A DNA stretch of 64,000 nt from WTFY01 sp965214675 (GTDB taxonomy: Bacteria; Pseudomonadota; Gammaproteobacteria; UBA4575), in assembly GCA_965214675.1 (NCBI GenBank), contig OZ243969.1:682001-746000 (forward strand). The letters are read 5' to 3'. This document shows, one piece after another, positions 43,042 to 51,455 of the stretch (within the stretch, counting starts at the first letter, position 1; each line of letters starts with the position of its first letter). Position numbers and translations under genes: made by a program. The notes beneath the pieces are model-generated. The model was not told the DNA's origin and ran no database searches. It saw only the letters and a list, made by a program, of their open reading frames with translations.

Positions 43042-44017
43042 TTTCTGCTTCCAGCTCGATGCTCTTGATCGTTATGTCCTGTGGTAGTGATTCACACGCC
43101 AGGCTATCCAGGTAATCAGTAAGCTCTACGCCCATTGGTGCTTTTATAGCATACTTGGCACCCGTGCTACGACACTGAAAAGCCACTTTGGAAGCATGTA
43201 AAAACATGCGCCTCAGGCCATTTTTTCGACACCTGCGGTTGAAGGAAAAGTCACCATACTTTTGATCGCCTGCCACAGGAAATCCGGCCTCTGCCGCATG
43301 AATGCGAATTTGATGGGTGCGCCCAGTACGGATCCTGATCCTCATCAAGGAAACTTCGGCAAAGACCTGCAGCGGCGAAAAGTGGCTGACTGCAGATTTG
43401 TACCTGCCAAATGAACGATCATTCGCAGCACGTTCTGATTTTCCATTCTTTCTTCTAAGGGGTGCGAGAATTTTCTTTTCACCGTGGACCCACCGGCCCT
43501 TGACCAGTGCCAGGTACTCCTTGTGTATTTCCCTTTCTCTCAGCGCTGCATGCAGGTCGTCCAGCATCCGCTTGTTTTTTGCCACCAGCAGACAGCCACT
43601 GGTATGGCGATCAAGCCTGTGCACCAGTTCAAGGAAAGCTGCATTGGGGCGCGAAGCCCGCAGCACTTCAATCACACCGAACGAGACACGATTGCCTGGA
43701 TGGACCGCCATGCCCGCCGGTTTATTGACAACAAGTAGAGCTTCATCCTCATAGAGTATGGAAGACTGGATAATTGACTTGACGTCATCCGAGATCACCG
43801 GGGCATGATCTTGTGAGGTGCGTAATTCGGGGACGGATACGCTGTCATCAGCTGCAAGCCGATGAGTTTGCTTGACACGACGGCCATTTATCCTGATTTT
43901 TCCAGTACGCAACAAGCGGTAAATCAAGCTCTTGGGAACACCCTTCAGATTGGCAAACAAAAAGTTGTCAATCCGCTGACCCTCTCTGTTTGAGTCAATC
44001 ACGTAGGTCACTTTCAT
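43031..44017 (-). CDS. rluC: 23S rRNA pseudouridine synthase RluC
   Basis: The protein has 328 residues from the ATG at 44017 (MKVTYVIDSNREGQRIDNFL). The open frame to 44122 upstream is not family-like. An S4 RNA-binding domain (KSLIYRLLRTGKIRINGRRV) precedes the RluA-type catalytic domain, with the catalytic Asp in LVHRLDRHTSGCLLVAK and the end block RTGRTHQIRIHA. RluC makes pseudouridine 955, 2504 and 2580. It is divergent from rne, a conserved gammaproteobacterial pair. Confidence 0.95.
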   Translation of the reverse strand: MKVTYVIDSNREGQRIDNFLFANLKGVPKSLIYRLLRTGKIRINGRRVKQTHRLAADDSVSVPELRTSQDHAPVISDDVKSIIQSSILYEDEALLVVNKPAGMAVHPGNRVSFGVIEVLRASRPNAAFLELVHRLDRHTSGCLLVAKNKRMLDDLHAALREREIHKEYLALVKGRWVHGEKKILAPLRRKNGKSERAANDRSFGRYKSAVSHFSPLQVFAEVSLMRIRIRTGRTHQIRIHAAEAGFPVAGDQKYGDFSFNRRCRKNGLRRMFLHASKVAFQCRSTGAKYAIKAPMGVELTDYLDSLACESLPQDITIKSIELEAENGA

Positions 44018-44441
44018 AACGGACAAATCACCGGCATTGCAGTCGACATGAGTACCCTGACTTCTTGATACATGCGCTATTCCACAGTATATCTTGTTAA
44101 TTTCAGAATAGTTACGTACCATTACAGGCTACGGTGCTATAGATGAAATGCACTATCAGGCACTGTTTATTTTTTAGATTTTCTGCTTCCACGGCGCAAG
44201 GCATTTCTGTAGCCGCCATGGAAGAAAGTTGGAGCAGCGCCCGCTACGTGTTCAGGTCAAGCTGAATTGGGCAGTTCCCCGCAAAAGACAATGAGTTTAC
44301 CAAGTTTCACCGTCCATCTATTCCACGGACCCGTCCCCCTAGCCCATTCAAGCCAAGTGTATCGAGGCGTTGTTAATAGAATCATGGGGTGGCATCAATT
44401 ACACGTGTTGTGTGGAGATTGGACACTACAAAGAGTTACAC
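44018..44441. promoter_or_regulatory. Divergent rluC/rne regulatory region with a long rne leader
   Basis: This 424-bp gap has no gene. A TGCTATAGAT element near 44131-44140 is a possible extended -10 for rne, which would give a leader of about 300 nt. In E. coli a long rne 5' UTR folds into structures that let RNase E repress its own mRNA; similar autoregulation is plausible here but no homologous hairpin can be asserted by eye. Confidence 0.4.
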
Positions 44442-46403
44442 ATGAAAAGAATTTTAATCAATGCCACACAACAGGAAGAGTTGCGGGTAGGGATGGTCGA
44501 TGGCCAACAGCTGTACGATTTAGATATAGAACTACCCTCGCGTAACCAGAAAAAAGACAACATCTATAAGGGCATCATCACTCGGATACAGCCGAGCCTG
44601 GAAGCTGCCTTTGTCAACTACGGGTCCGAACGTCATGGATTCCTCCCGTTCAAAGAGATTTCCCGCGATTTCCTAAGTGGCTCACCAAGCAATAATGGTG
44701 AGCGCGTGCCGATCAGGAACCTTATTTCCGAAGGCCAGGAAATTGTTGTACAGGTCGAGCGCGAAGAACGTGGCAATAAAGGCGCTGCGCTCACTACCTA
44801 CATCAGTCTGGCTGGACGTTATCTTGTCCTGATGCCCAACAATCCGCGTGCAAGCGGGGTGTCTCGTCGCATCGAAGGGGAAAACCGTGAGGATATACGG
44901 GGTGTTCTGGCCAAGCTCGAAATCCCTAAAGGCATGGGCGTTATCGCGCGTACAGCAGGAGTCGGCCATTCCACAGAAGAGCTTCAGTGGGACCTGGACT
45001 ATTTACAGAAAGTCTACGCGTCGATCAAAAGCGCAGCCGACACCAAGAACAAGCCCTTTCTTATCTACCAGGAGAGCAATGTCATCATTCGTGCACTGCG
45101 CGATCATCTTCGTGATGATATCAGTGAAATCATCATTGATGACTCCGATGTATTTGATGATGCCAGGAAGTTTGTCGAACAGGTTATGCCCCATAACCTT
45201 GCAAAGCTGAAGCACTACACGGACCACGTACCCCTGTTTAACCGGTACCAGATCGAGTCCCAGATCGAGTCCGCATTTGAACGTGAAGTATCCCTGCCCT
45301 CTGGAGGGTCCATGGTTATCGACCATACAGAGGCCATGATCTGCATCGACATCAACTCGGCAAAAGCAACCAGAGGCAGTGATATTGAGGAAACTGCACT
45401 CACGACCAACCTTGAGGCTGCCGATGAGACGGCCAGGCAGTTGCGGTTACGCGACCTTGGCGGACTGATCATCATTGACTTCATAGACATGTCGCCGGAG
45501 AAAAATCGACGTGATGTTGAAAGACGCCTGCGCGAGGCACTCAAGATCGATCGTGCACGGGTGCAACTCGGTCACATTTCACAATTCGGATTACTCGAAA
45601 TGTCGCGTCAGAGACTGCGGCCTTCATTGGAAGAGTCGAGTCAGATCGTATGCCCGCGATGCACAGGTCATGGGACAATACGCAGTATAGAGTCGCTCGC
45701 ACTTGCCGTGCTTCGGCTCATTGAAGATGAGGCCATGAAGGAAAAAACGGGCACGGTGATCGCCAAGCTGCCGGTTGAGGTCACAAGCTTCCTGTTAAAT
45801 GAAAAGCGTACCGGGATCAGTGAAATCGAGGCACGTCATGCCGTACAACTTGTCATCGTGCCTGATCCGAATCTTGAAACCCCGCATTTTTCTGTAGACA
45901 GGGTTCGCGACCAGGACGCCAAAGCCGCCCAGGTACCCAGCTACGAGCACATCCCGCAGCAAGAAACCAGCGATAATCTTTACAGACCAGCACCCGCGGT
46001 CTCGGAACAGCCCGCTGTGAAATCCATCCTTGCCTCATCCCCGGTGCCTCCCATGAAAAAGCAGTCTGCTTCCAGTGCCACGGGTGCCGGCCCGCTGAAA
46101 TCCCTCATCGGATGGCTTTCCGGCACTACCAAGAAACCTCGACAGGCAACTGAAAGCACGCAGGAAAAGACGGATACTCGACGTGCAAGCAGCACCAGCC
46201 GACAGCCGGGCGGGCAGAGAAGACGCGGTTCACGTGATCATTCCCGCAACAACAGCCGGCGCCGGGACAACACACGCAAATCAGAGGATAGCCGTCGGTC
46301 GACTCATTCCAGGAAAAACCAGGGCAACAGGGACAGGACCGGCTCCAAGCAAGGTAATCCTGGCAGGCAACCGTCCTCAGACCCCGGCAAGCGAACTACA
46401 TAA
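44442..46403 (+). CDS. rne: Ribonuclease E, short form
   Basis: The 653-residue protein starts at the canonical MKRILINATQQEELRVG. It has an S1 domain (about 37-120), the 5'-sensor/DNase I-like core with the catalytic Asp in CIDINSAKA and LGGLIIIDFIDM, and the zinc link CPRCTGHG. The core is complete to about residue 510. The C-terminal part is only about 140 residues and ends in a basic R/S/N/G-rich tail, without recognisable enolase, RhlB or PNPase docking segments. E. coli RNase E is 1,061 residues. This could be a compact RNase E with a reduced degradosome; RNase G lacks such a tail. Confidence 0.95.
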   Translation: MKRILINATQQEELRVGMVDGQQLYDLDIELPSRNQKKDNIYKGIITRIQPSLEAAFVNYGSERHGFLPFKEISRDFLSGSPSNNGERVPIRNLISEGQEIVVQVEREERGNKGAALTTYISLAGRYLVLMPNNPRASGVSRRIEGENREDIRGVLAKLEIPKGMGVIARTAGVGHSTEELQWDLDYLQKVYASIKSAADTKNKPFLIYQESNVIIRALRDHLRDDISEIIIDDSDVFDDARKFVEQVMPHNLAKLKHYTDHVPLFNRYQIESQIESAFEREVSLPSGGSMVIDHTEAMICIDINSAKATRGSDIEETALTTNLEAADETARQLRLRDLGGLIIIDFIDMSPEKNRRDVERRLREALKIDRARVQLGHISQFGLLEMSRQRLRPSLEESSQIVCPRCTGHGTIRSIESLALAVLRLIEDEAMKEKTGTVIAKLPVEVTSFLLNEKRTGISEIEARHAVQLVIVPDPNLETPHFSVDRVRDQDAKAAQVPSYEHIPQQETSDNLYRPAPAVSEQPAVKSILASSPVPPMKKQSASSATGAGPLKSLIGWLSGTTKKPRQATESTQEKTDTRRASSTSRQPGGQRRRGSRDHSRNNSRRRDNTRKSEDSRRSTHSRKNQGNRDRTGSKQGNPGRQPSSDPGKRTT

Positions 46404-46443
46404 GCCCGTGTTGGGGAGATACGGGCATCCATAATGGGCCCGT
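46404..46443. terminator. Alternative hairpins between convergent rne and phosphatase genes
   Basis: GCCCGT (46404-46409), ACGGGC (46421-46426) and GCCCGT (46438-46443) can form two mutually exclusive 6-bp hairpins. No T-tract follows on either strand. It may serve as a weak bidirectional terminator between the two convergent genes. Confidence 0.3.
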
Positions 46444-46452
46444 GAAACAGGC

Positions 46453-46959
46453 CTACACGCTGATTTTCAGACAGTGGTGCTTGCGGATGTGTTCAAGCAA
46501 GCCTTGACAGGCATCTTCTACTAGATCCAGAACGGTCTCAAAACCCTTGGTCCCGCCATAGTAGGGATCCGGGACTTCCTCTGTCCCGGCATTGAGGGCG
46601 AAATCCAAGAGCAGCCGCACCTTGTCCTTTTGATCTTCCGTACACAGTCTGAGCACGTCCCTTTGATTTTCGTGGTCCATTACCAGTATGAGGTCGAATT
46701 CTGCAATATCGGGCGCCCCGACCCTCCGGGCTCTCAGGTGCTCCAGGTCATAGCCTCGAGTGGAGGCGATATCGCTGGCTCTCGGGTCCGGTGGCTCGCC
46801 AATGTGATAGGCGTGCGTACCGGCTGAATCCACACCGATGACCGGCTGAAGGCGATGCTTTCGGATCAGGCGCTGAAAAACGCCGTGGGCCATGGGTGAA
46901 CGGCAGATGTTCCCCATACATACAAACAACACATTGATCTCTTTGGAGTCCTCTTTCAT
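46453..46959 (-). CDS. Low-molecular-weight protein-tyrosine phosphatase
   Basis: The 168-residue protein starts at the ATG at 46959 with GAGG upstream. The P-loop C14-MGNIC-R20-SP gives the catalytic CX5R, and the general acid Asp lies in VPDPYYGG. Length is typical. These cytosolic enzymes dephosphorylate phosphotyrosine proteins; the Wzb/Etp members regulate exopolysaccharide export, but no Wzc kinase or polysaccharide gene is nearby. It is downstream of pyrC on the same strand, with a 135-bp gap. Confidence 0.93.
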   Translation of the reverse strand: MKEDSKEINVLFVCMGNICRSPMAHGVFQRLIRKHRLQPVIGVDSAGTHAYHIGEPPDPRASDIASTRGYDLEHLRARRVGAPDIAEFDLILVMDHENQRDVLRLCTEDQKDKVRLLLDFALNAGTEEVPDPYYGGTKGFETVLDLVEDACQGLLEHIRKHHCLKISV

Positions 46960-47094
46960 ACACACACCTCAAGCGGCGCTGAATGTATTCGCATGCATTC
47001 TTGCCGGGCCGTCAGAAAACCGCAACGATGCCCGGGTAGCCTTGACACACAGAACCACCGGGCGTTGGCGCATCTCACAGAAAGCGCATAACGC

Positions 47095-48432
47095 TCAGCG
47101 GTCAAACTGTAGAGATTCGCCTAGAAAGGGCGTTTCTGTAACCCGTCCCTCTTCAAACACGACCTGGCCATTGAGTACGACGGTGTCGATCATTGAGCGG
47201 AAGGTATAGCCCTTGAAGGGTGACCACCCGCACTTATACAGGATATTGTCATCCGTGACCGTGAAAGGCCTGGATGCATCAATCAATACCATATCGGCAA
47301 AATAGTCTTCATTGATAAAGCCGCGGTCAACGACCGAAAAACGTTTGGCCACGTTACAACTGGTCTTTTCAACAATTTTTTCCATGCTTAGCAGCCCGTC
47401 ATGGTAATGCTCCATCAGGCTTAGCAAGGCATGCTGTACGAGCGGTATTCCGGCAGGTGAAGTGAGGTAATTCCCACGCTTTTCTTCCAGCAGGTGCGGG
47501 GCATGGTCAGTCGCGATGATATCGATCCGGTCTTCCACCACGGCTCGTAACAGCCCTTCCTGGTCATGCGCATTTTTGATCGCCGGATTGCATTTGATCA
47601 ATGCGCCGTGGGTCGCATAATCAGCAGCGTTGAAAAACAGGTGATGTACACAAACTTCCGCAGTGATGGACTTGTTCTCAATATCACCCCGCGTGAACAG
47701 CTCCAACTCCTTCGCAGTGGACAGATGCAGAACATGTAACTGGGTGCCGTACCTTTTTGCCAGGTTAACCGCTTTCAGGGAGGACTTGTAACAGGCCTCC
47801 TCAGAACGAATGACCGGGTGAAACTCGACAGGAATATCATCTCCATACTCGCGTTGGTATTTTTGAAGGTTTTTACCTATCAGTGGTGAATCTTCACAAT
47901 GCGTGATCACCGGGACTGCAGCATGTTCGAATATTCCTTCCAGGGCCTCATCACTGTCCACCAGCAGATTGCCCGTTGAAGCTCCCATGAAAACCTTGAC
48001 ACCACATGCAAGATTTTTTGACACCCGTCTGATTTCTTCCAGATTGTGATTGCTTGCTCCCATGTAGAAAGCATAGTTCGCATGCGCGCGATTTGATGCG
48101 ATCTGGTATTTCTTTTCCAGCATTTCTACCGTCAAGGTAGGTGGATCAACATTCGGCATATCCATAAAGCTTGTAATTCCACCGGCGATGGCGGCACGTG
48201 ATTCCGTTGCAATATCCGCTTTATGGGTCAGTCCAGGCTCACGAAAGTGAACCTGGTCATCGATCATTCCAGGGATCAGAAATTTTCCCTTGGCATCAAC
48301 GACTCTTTTTGCCGGTTTATGCTGTAAATCATTATCGATCTGCCGGATTCTTTTGCCTGTGATCAAGACATCTTTTTCAGCGATGCCTTGCGCGCTGACC
48401 AGATTTGAATTTGTGATTAATAGATCGTCCAT
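47095..48432 (-). CDS. pyrC: Dihydroorotase (class I amidohydrolase)
   Basis: The 445-residue enzyme closes N-carbamoyl-aspartate to dihydroorotate in pyrimidine synthesis. Metal ligands are in the HxH of DQVHFREPG, THCED, HVLHLS and the Asp of ATDHAPH. VKVFMGAST holds the position usually occupied by the bridging region. It belongs to the longer class I type (as in PyrC of Gram-positives), not the short class II E. coli PyrC. Metal-site residues are intact, which argues against an inactive PyrC' pseudoenzyme. It begins at MDDLLITNSNLVSAQG. Confidence 0.92.
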   Translation of the reverse strand: MDDLLITNSNLVSAQGIAEKDVLITGKRIRQIDNDLQHKPAKRVVDAKGKFLIPGMIDDQVHFREPGLTHKADIATESRAAIAGGITSFMDMPNVDPPTLTVEMLEKKYQIASNRAHANYAFYMGASNHNLEEIRRVSKNLACGVKVFMGASTGNLLVDSDEALEGIFEHAAVPVITHCEDSPLIGKNLQKYQREYGDDIPVEFHPVIRSEEACYKSSLKAVNLAKRYGTQLHVLHLSTAKELELFTRGDIENKSITAEVCVHHLFFNAADYATHGALIKCNPAIKNAHDQEGLLRAVVEDRIDIIATDHAPHLLEEKRGNYLTSPAGIPLVQHALLSLMEHYHDGLLSMEKIVEKTSCNVAKRFSVVDRGFINEDYFADMVLIDASRPFTVTDDNILYKCGWSPFKGYTFRSMIDTVVLNGQVVFEEGRVTETPFLGESLQFDR

Positions 48433-48465
48433 GTCGTCACTACTTTAGGGTTTCGATGAGATGTT

Positions 48466-48657
48466 TCAATGCAGCCTGTTCACGAGCCGGTACACGCCGA
48501 TCAATATGCCAAATCCGACATATATCCCCAGCAGGCTGATCAGCATGAGCAGCCCTACCCCGGTTTCAATGATTCCTGATCTGACCAGGGAAAAGACACC
48601 CACCGCTATACCGATGAATACGGAAACAGCGCCCAGGATGACAAGTGCTCTTTTCAT
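48466..48657 (-). CDS. Small two-span membrane protein
   Basis: The 63-residue protein starts at MKRALVILGAVSVFIG with a second hydrophobic span LLMLISLLGIYVGFGILIGVY and a basic end. It is likely an inner-membrane protein of two helices. I do not recognise it. No clear Shine-Dalgarno precedes the ATG. It lies upstream of pyrC on the same strand (33 bp gap) and could be co-transcribed. Confidence 0.5.
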   Translation of the reverse strand: MKRALVILGAVSVFIGIAVGVFSLVRSGIIETGVGLLMLISLLGIYVGFGILIGVYRLVNRLH

Positions 48658-48853
48658 AAGTATTTGCAACACTCTCCATAGTCACCGTGCCACGTACACA
48701 GTGCATGACGATGTGTCCGCTGCGTGAAATTCAATGCTGGGCACCTTCAGCTCAATGACTAGTAAACCATGTATGTAAGACGTTTGCACATCATTGACAA
48801 TGGCCGCAGATACTCCACAGCGGTTTCGCATAGTATCAGTTCAAAGCAGCTAA

Positions 48854-48941
48854 TGGCGGAGAGGGAGGGATTCGAACCCCCGGACCCTTTCGAGTCAACG
48901 GTTTTCAAGACCGCCGCATTCGACCACTCTGCCACCTCTCC
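48854..48941 (-). tRNA. serT: tRNA-Ser (anticodon TGA)
   Basis: An 88-nt class II tRNA with encoded CCA and a long variable arm. The acceptor arms GGAGAGG and CCTCTCC pair, and the anticodon loop CTTGAAA gives TGA. It is adjacent to yccA, as in E. coli. Confidence 0.95.
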
Positions 48942-49086
48942 CGTCAGGCTTGGAAGAATACCTGATTGGTGCCGGGAACTGCCAGCACATAAGTTGTCTA
49001 AAAGTAGCAAAGATGACTTGAATTAGTCTAAAAAACCATTATGTTACTATTACCAAGTATTATTTTATTCTGGAGAGCAAGTAGCC

Positions 49087-49758
49087 ATGAATGATCCACG
49101 ACTGCAGATGAGCAGCGCCGCCCAGACAAGTGTTCTAGCGACCAATAAGGTGCTGCGCAATACCTATGCACTTCTTTCAGTAACCCTGATTTTCAGTGCG
49201 CTCATGGCAACCCTGTCTACCGTGCTGCATGTCGGACACGGCACAAGCCTTGTATGCTCATTTGCTGCGCTTGCGCTGATCTGGTTTGTGCTTCCACGTA
49301 CTGCTGAATCTGCAAGTGGTATTTTCGTTGTATTTGCCTTCACGGGCCTGTTGGGCTTTGGCCTGGGACCCATACTGAACGTCTACCTGAGCATGGCACA
49401 TGGTGCGCAGGCCATTGCGACTTCCATGGGGGGCACAGCCGTTGTATTCCTTGGGCTATCAGGCTATGCGCTGACTACCCAGCGTGATTTCAGCTTCCTG
49501 GGCGGATTTTTATTCGCTGGGCTGATGGTCGTGCTGCTGGCTTCACTGGCAGGAATATTTCTCAACATGCCTGGGCTTTGGCTGGCCATCAATGCAGCAG
49601 TAATTATGATATTCAGTGGCTTTATCCTGTTTGATACCAGCCGCATTATCAATGGCGGTATCACCAACTACATCATTGCCACGACCTCAATCTACCTAAG
49701 CATCTACAACATATTCATTGCTCTCTTGCACCTGTTGGGCGCTGCAAGCAGTGACTAA
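49087..49758 (+). CDS. yccA: Bax inhibitor-1/YccA family membrane protein
   Basis: The 223-residue protein has seven transmembrane segments and the family C-terminal acidic signature FILFDTSRIINGG followed by SIYLSIYNIFIALLHLL. In E. coli YccA is a substrate and modulator of FtsH and protects SecY from degradation when secretion jams. A GGAG in the leader (CTGGAGAGCAAGTAGCC) precedes the ATG. It is divergent from tRNA-Ser(TGA), a conserved neighbour. Confidence 0.94.
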   Translation: MNDPRLQMSSAAQTSVLATNKVLRNTYALLSVTLIFSALMATLSTVLHVGHGTSLVCSFAALALIWFVLPRTAESASGIFVVFAFTGLLGFGLGPILNVYLSMAHGAQAIATSMGGTAVVFLGLSGYALTTQRDFSFLGGFLFAGLMVVLLASLAGIFLNMPGLWLAINAAVIMIFSGFILFDTSRIINGGITNYIIATTSIYLSIYNIFIALLHLLGAASSD

Positions 49759-49770
49759 GTCAAATGCTTT

Positions 49771-49956
49771 ATGGATTGGCTGAAGCTTGCCTATGCCGCG
49801 CTAGTCGTTGCCTTACTCTTCTTTATTTATCCAGCAGCAAAATACTGGTTAAGGAACAGCCCCAAGGCTGAGCGTGGTGACTGGCAGGCCTTCTTGTTGC
49901 CGATAGGACTCGTGGTGCTGTTTGTCGCCGGTTTAATGTGGATCGTGGGTCGCTGA
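49771..49956 (+). CDS. Small membrane protein downstream of yccA
   Basis: The 61-residue protein has two hydrophobic spans (LAYAALVVALLFFIYPAAKYW and FLLPIGLVVLFVAGLMWIV) and a short charged hinge. It follows yccA by 12 bp and is probably translated with it. Its function is unknown; position suggests a YccA/FtsH-related role only by association. Confidence 0.7.
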   Translation: MDWLKLAYAALVVALLFFIYPAAKYWLRNSPKAERGDWQAFLLPIGLVVLFVAGLMWIVGR

Positions 49957-49987
49957 AACGACCCTGGCCGGGCACGAGCCGGCAGTA

Positions 49988-50470
49988 TCAATCTCGGAAA
50001 TTATCAAACTGCAACGGTATACCCAGTTTGGCTTCCCGGAAGATGCTCATGACTTTCTGAAGGTCATCGCGTTTTTTTCCTGATACACGCAGCTTATCTC
50101 CCTGTATCGCAGTCTGGACCTTGATTCTGGAATCCTTGACTGCCTTGACCATTTTTTTTGCGATGTCTTGATCGATCCCCTGACGAATGGATATCACCTG
50201 CCTTGCACGCATATTGGCTTCCTCTGCCGGGGCTCTATTCAGACAGCCTACATCGATGCCCCGCTTGGACATTTTTTGTATCAAAATGTCGAAGATCTGG
50301 TCGATCTGGAATTTGGACTGCGCTTCGATGCGCAAGATCGAATCTTCATGAAGAATCTTTGCATCGGATCCCTTGAAATCATACCGGTTGGATATTTCAC
50401 GGTTGGCCTGGTCAAGCGCATTGGTCAATTCATGGGTATCGACTTCCGACACTGCATCAAACGAAGGCAT
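49988..50470 (-). CDS. yajQ: YajQ-family nucleotide-binding protein
   Basis: The 160-residue protein has two ferredoxin-like DUF520 repeats, with MPSFDAVSEVDTHELTNALDQ at the start, SNRYDFKGSDAKI, and KDSRIKVQTAIQGDKLRVSGKKRDDLQ. YajQ proteins bind nucleotides, and in Xanthomonas the homologue binds cyclic di-GMP and tunes a transcription factor. Which ligand is bound here is unknown. Confidence 0.95.
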   Translation of the reverse strand: MPSFDAVSEVDTHELTNALDQANREISNRYDFKGSDAKILHEDSILRIEAQSKFQIDQIFDILIQKMSKRGIDVGCLNRAPAEEANMRARQVISIRQGIDQDIAKKMVKAVKDSRIKVQTAIQGDKLRVSGKKRDDLQKVMSIFREAKLGIPLQFDNFRD

Positions 50471-50522
50471 ATGGCATTGCTCTCTTGTTTATGTAAGATT
50501 TGTCATAAAGTGAGATTATACA

Positions 50523-50894
50523 GTGTCTAGATTGGCAATCCTTATCGGGGCAGGCAATATCGCAGCCGCAATCATGCTGAGTGCGTACGGCGCCCATGCA
50601 CTGCGCGGCAACTGGCTACAGGACAGATATTCGATTTTCCAGATCGCTGTAGATTACCACCTGTACCATTCACTGGGTCTGGTTGTCATCGGTCTTTTGC
50701 TTGCCCAGCATACAAACCGGGGGCTCCTCAAAATCGCAGCCGTTGTACTGCTGGCAGGGATCGTGCTCTTCAGCGGCAGCCTCTACACCCTGAGTCTCTC
50801 AGGGCTCGACTGGGCAGGTAAAATGACTCCGTTTGGTGGTATCGCCCTCATCGGTGCGTGGGGGCTGGTAATGCTCTCTTACATCAAAAAATAA
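50523..50894 (+). CDS. DUF423 membrane protein
   Basis: The 123-residue protein starts with GTG (SRLAILIGAGNIAAAIMLSAYGAHAL). It has four hydrophobic segments and the DUF423 motifs AYGAHAL, YHLYHSLGL, FSGSLYTL and MTPFGGIALIGAWG. This is the YgdD-like family of unknown function. It is divergent from yajQ. Confidence 0.92.
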   Translation: MSRLAILIGAGNIAAAIMLSAYGAHALRGNWLQDRYSIFQIAVDYHLYHSLGLVVIGLLLAQHTNRGLLKIAAVVLLAGIVLFSGSLYTLSLSGLDWAGKMTPFGGIALIGAWGLVMLSYIKK

Positions 50895-50933
50895 AAACTG
50901 TTCAATGCAGCTGCAGGACTTGATTCTGAGCAG

Positions 50934-51428
50934 CTAGGTTTCGGATGCCTGATCATCCAGTATCCGGATCTCATCCCCAACAGCAATCGTTCCTCCTGCC
51001 AACACAGAGGCAGTGACGCCCCCGTGATTGAGCATGGCATTGAATCCGCCATAACCCAACGCCTTTTCCATCTTGGCACAGGGTACGCAATCCCCAGTCA
51101 CCTGAATCACCGAGTCCCTGATCCCGATGGTCAGTCCCTTGCATATTCCAATGTTGATGCCGGATACAACGATGTTGCGTCTGAGTTCATGTGGGAAGGT
51201 CTGCTCCCTTCCCAGAAAAGATGAAATTGCAGGGAGGTATTCAGCCTGAATCAGTGTCACCTGTCGGCTGCTTCCTGCACGCTTTCCAGCCTTGTCTCCC
51301 TGCAGCCCGTGATCCTGTAACAATTCGGCGGAATTCACTTCAATCATTGCCTCACCCGAGGCCCTTCGCAATCCGATCCACTCGATCTTGCCGCTTTGTG
51401 GAAAATGATGTTTGAGGTTGGCGTTCAT
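50934..51428 (-). CDS. MOSC-domain protein
   Basis: The 164-residue protein is a single MOSC domain with LLQDHGLQGDKAGKRAGSSRQ, RRNIVVSGI and the conserved cysteine in TGDCVPCAKMEKALGYGGFN followed by LNHGG. MOSC domains bind molybdenum cofactor or sulfur carriers (YiiM, mARC, Moco sulfurase C-terminus). It could act in detoxification of N-hydroxylated bases like YiiM or in sulfur transfer. It lies between the DUF423 gene and serS; the window also encodes part of the molybdenum cofactor pathway. Confidence 0.88.
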   Translation of the reverse strand: MNANLKHHFPQSGKIEWIGLRRASGEAMIEVNSAELLQDHGLQGDKAGKRAGSSRQVTLIQAEYLPAISSFLGREQTFPHELRRNIVVSGINIGICKGLTIGIRDSVIQVTGDCVPCAKMEKALGYGGFNAMLNHGGVTASVLAGGTIAVGDEIRILDDQASET

Positions 51429-51455
51429 GGACGAGTAGAGCCTACAGTCGCCGGG

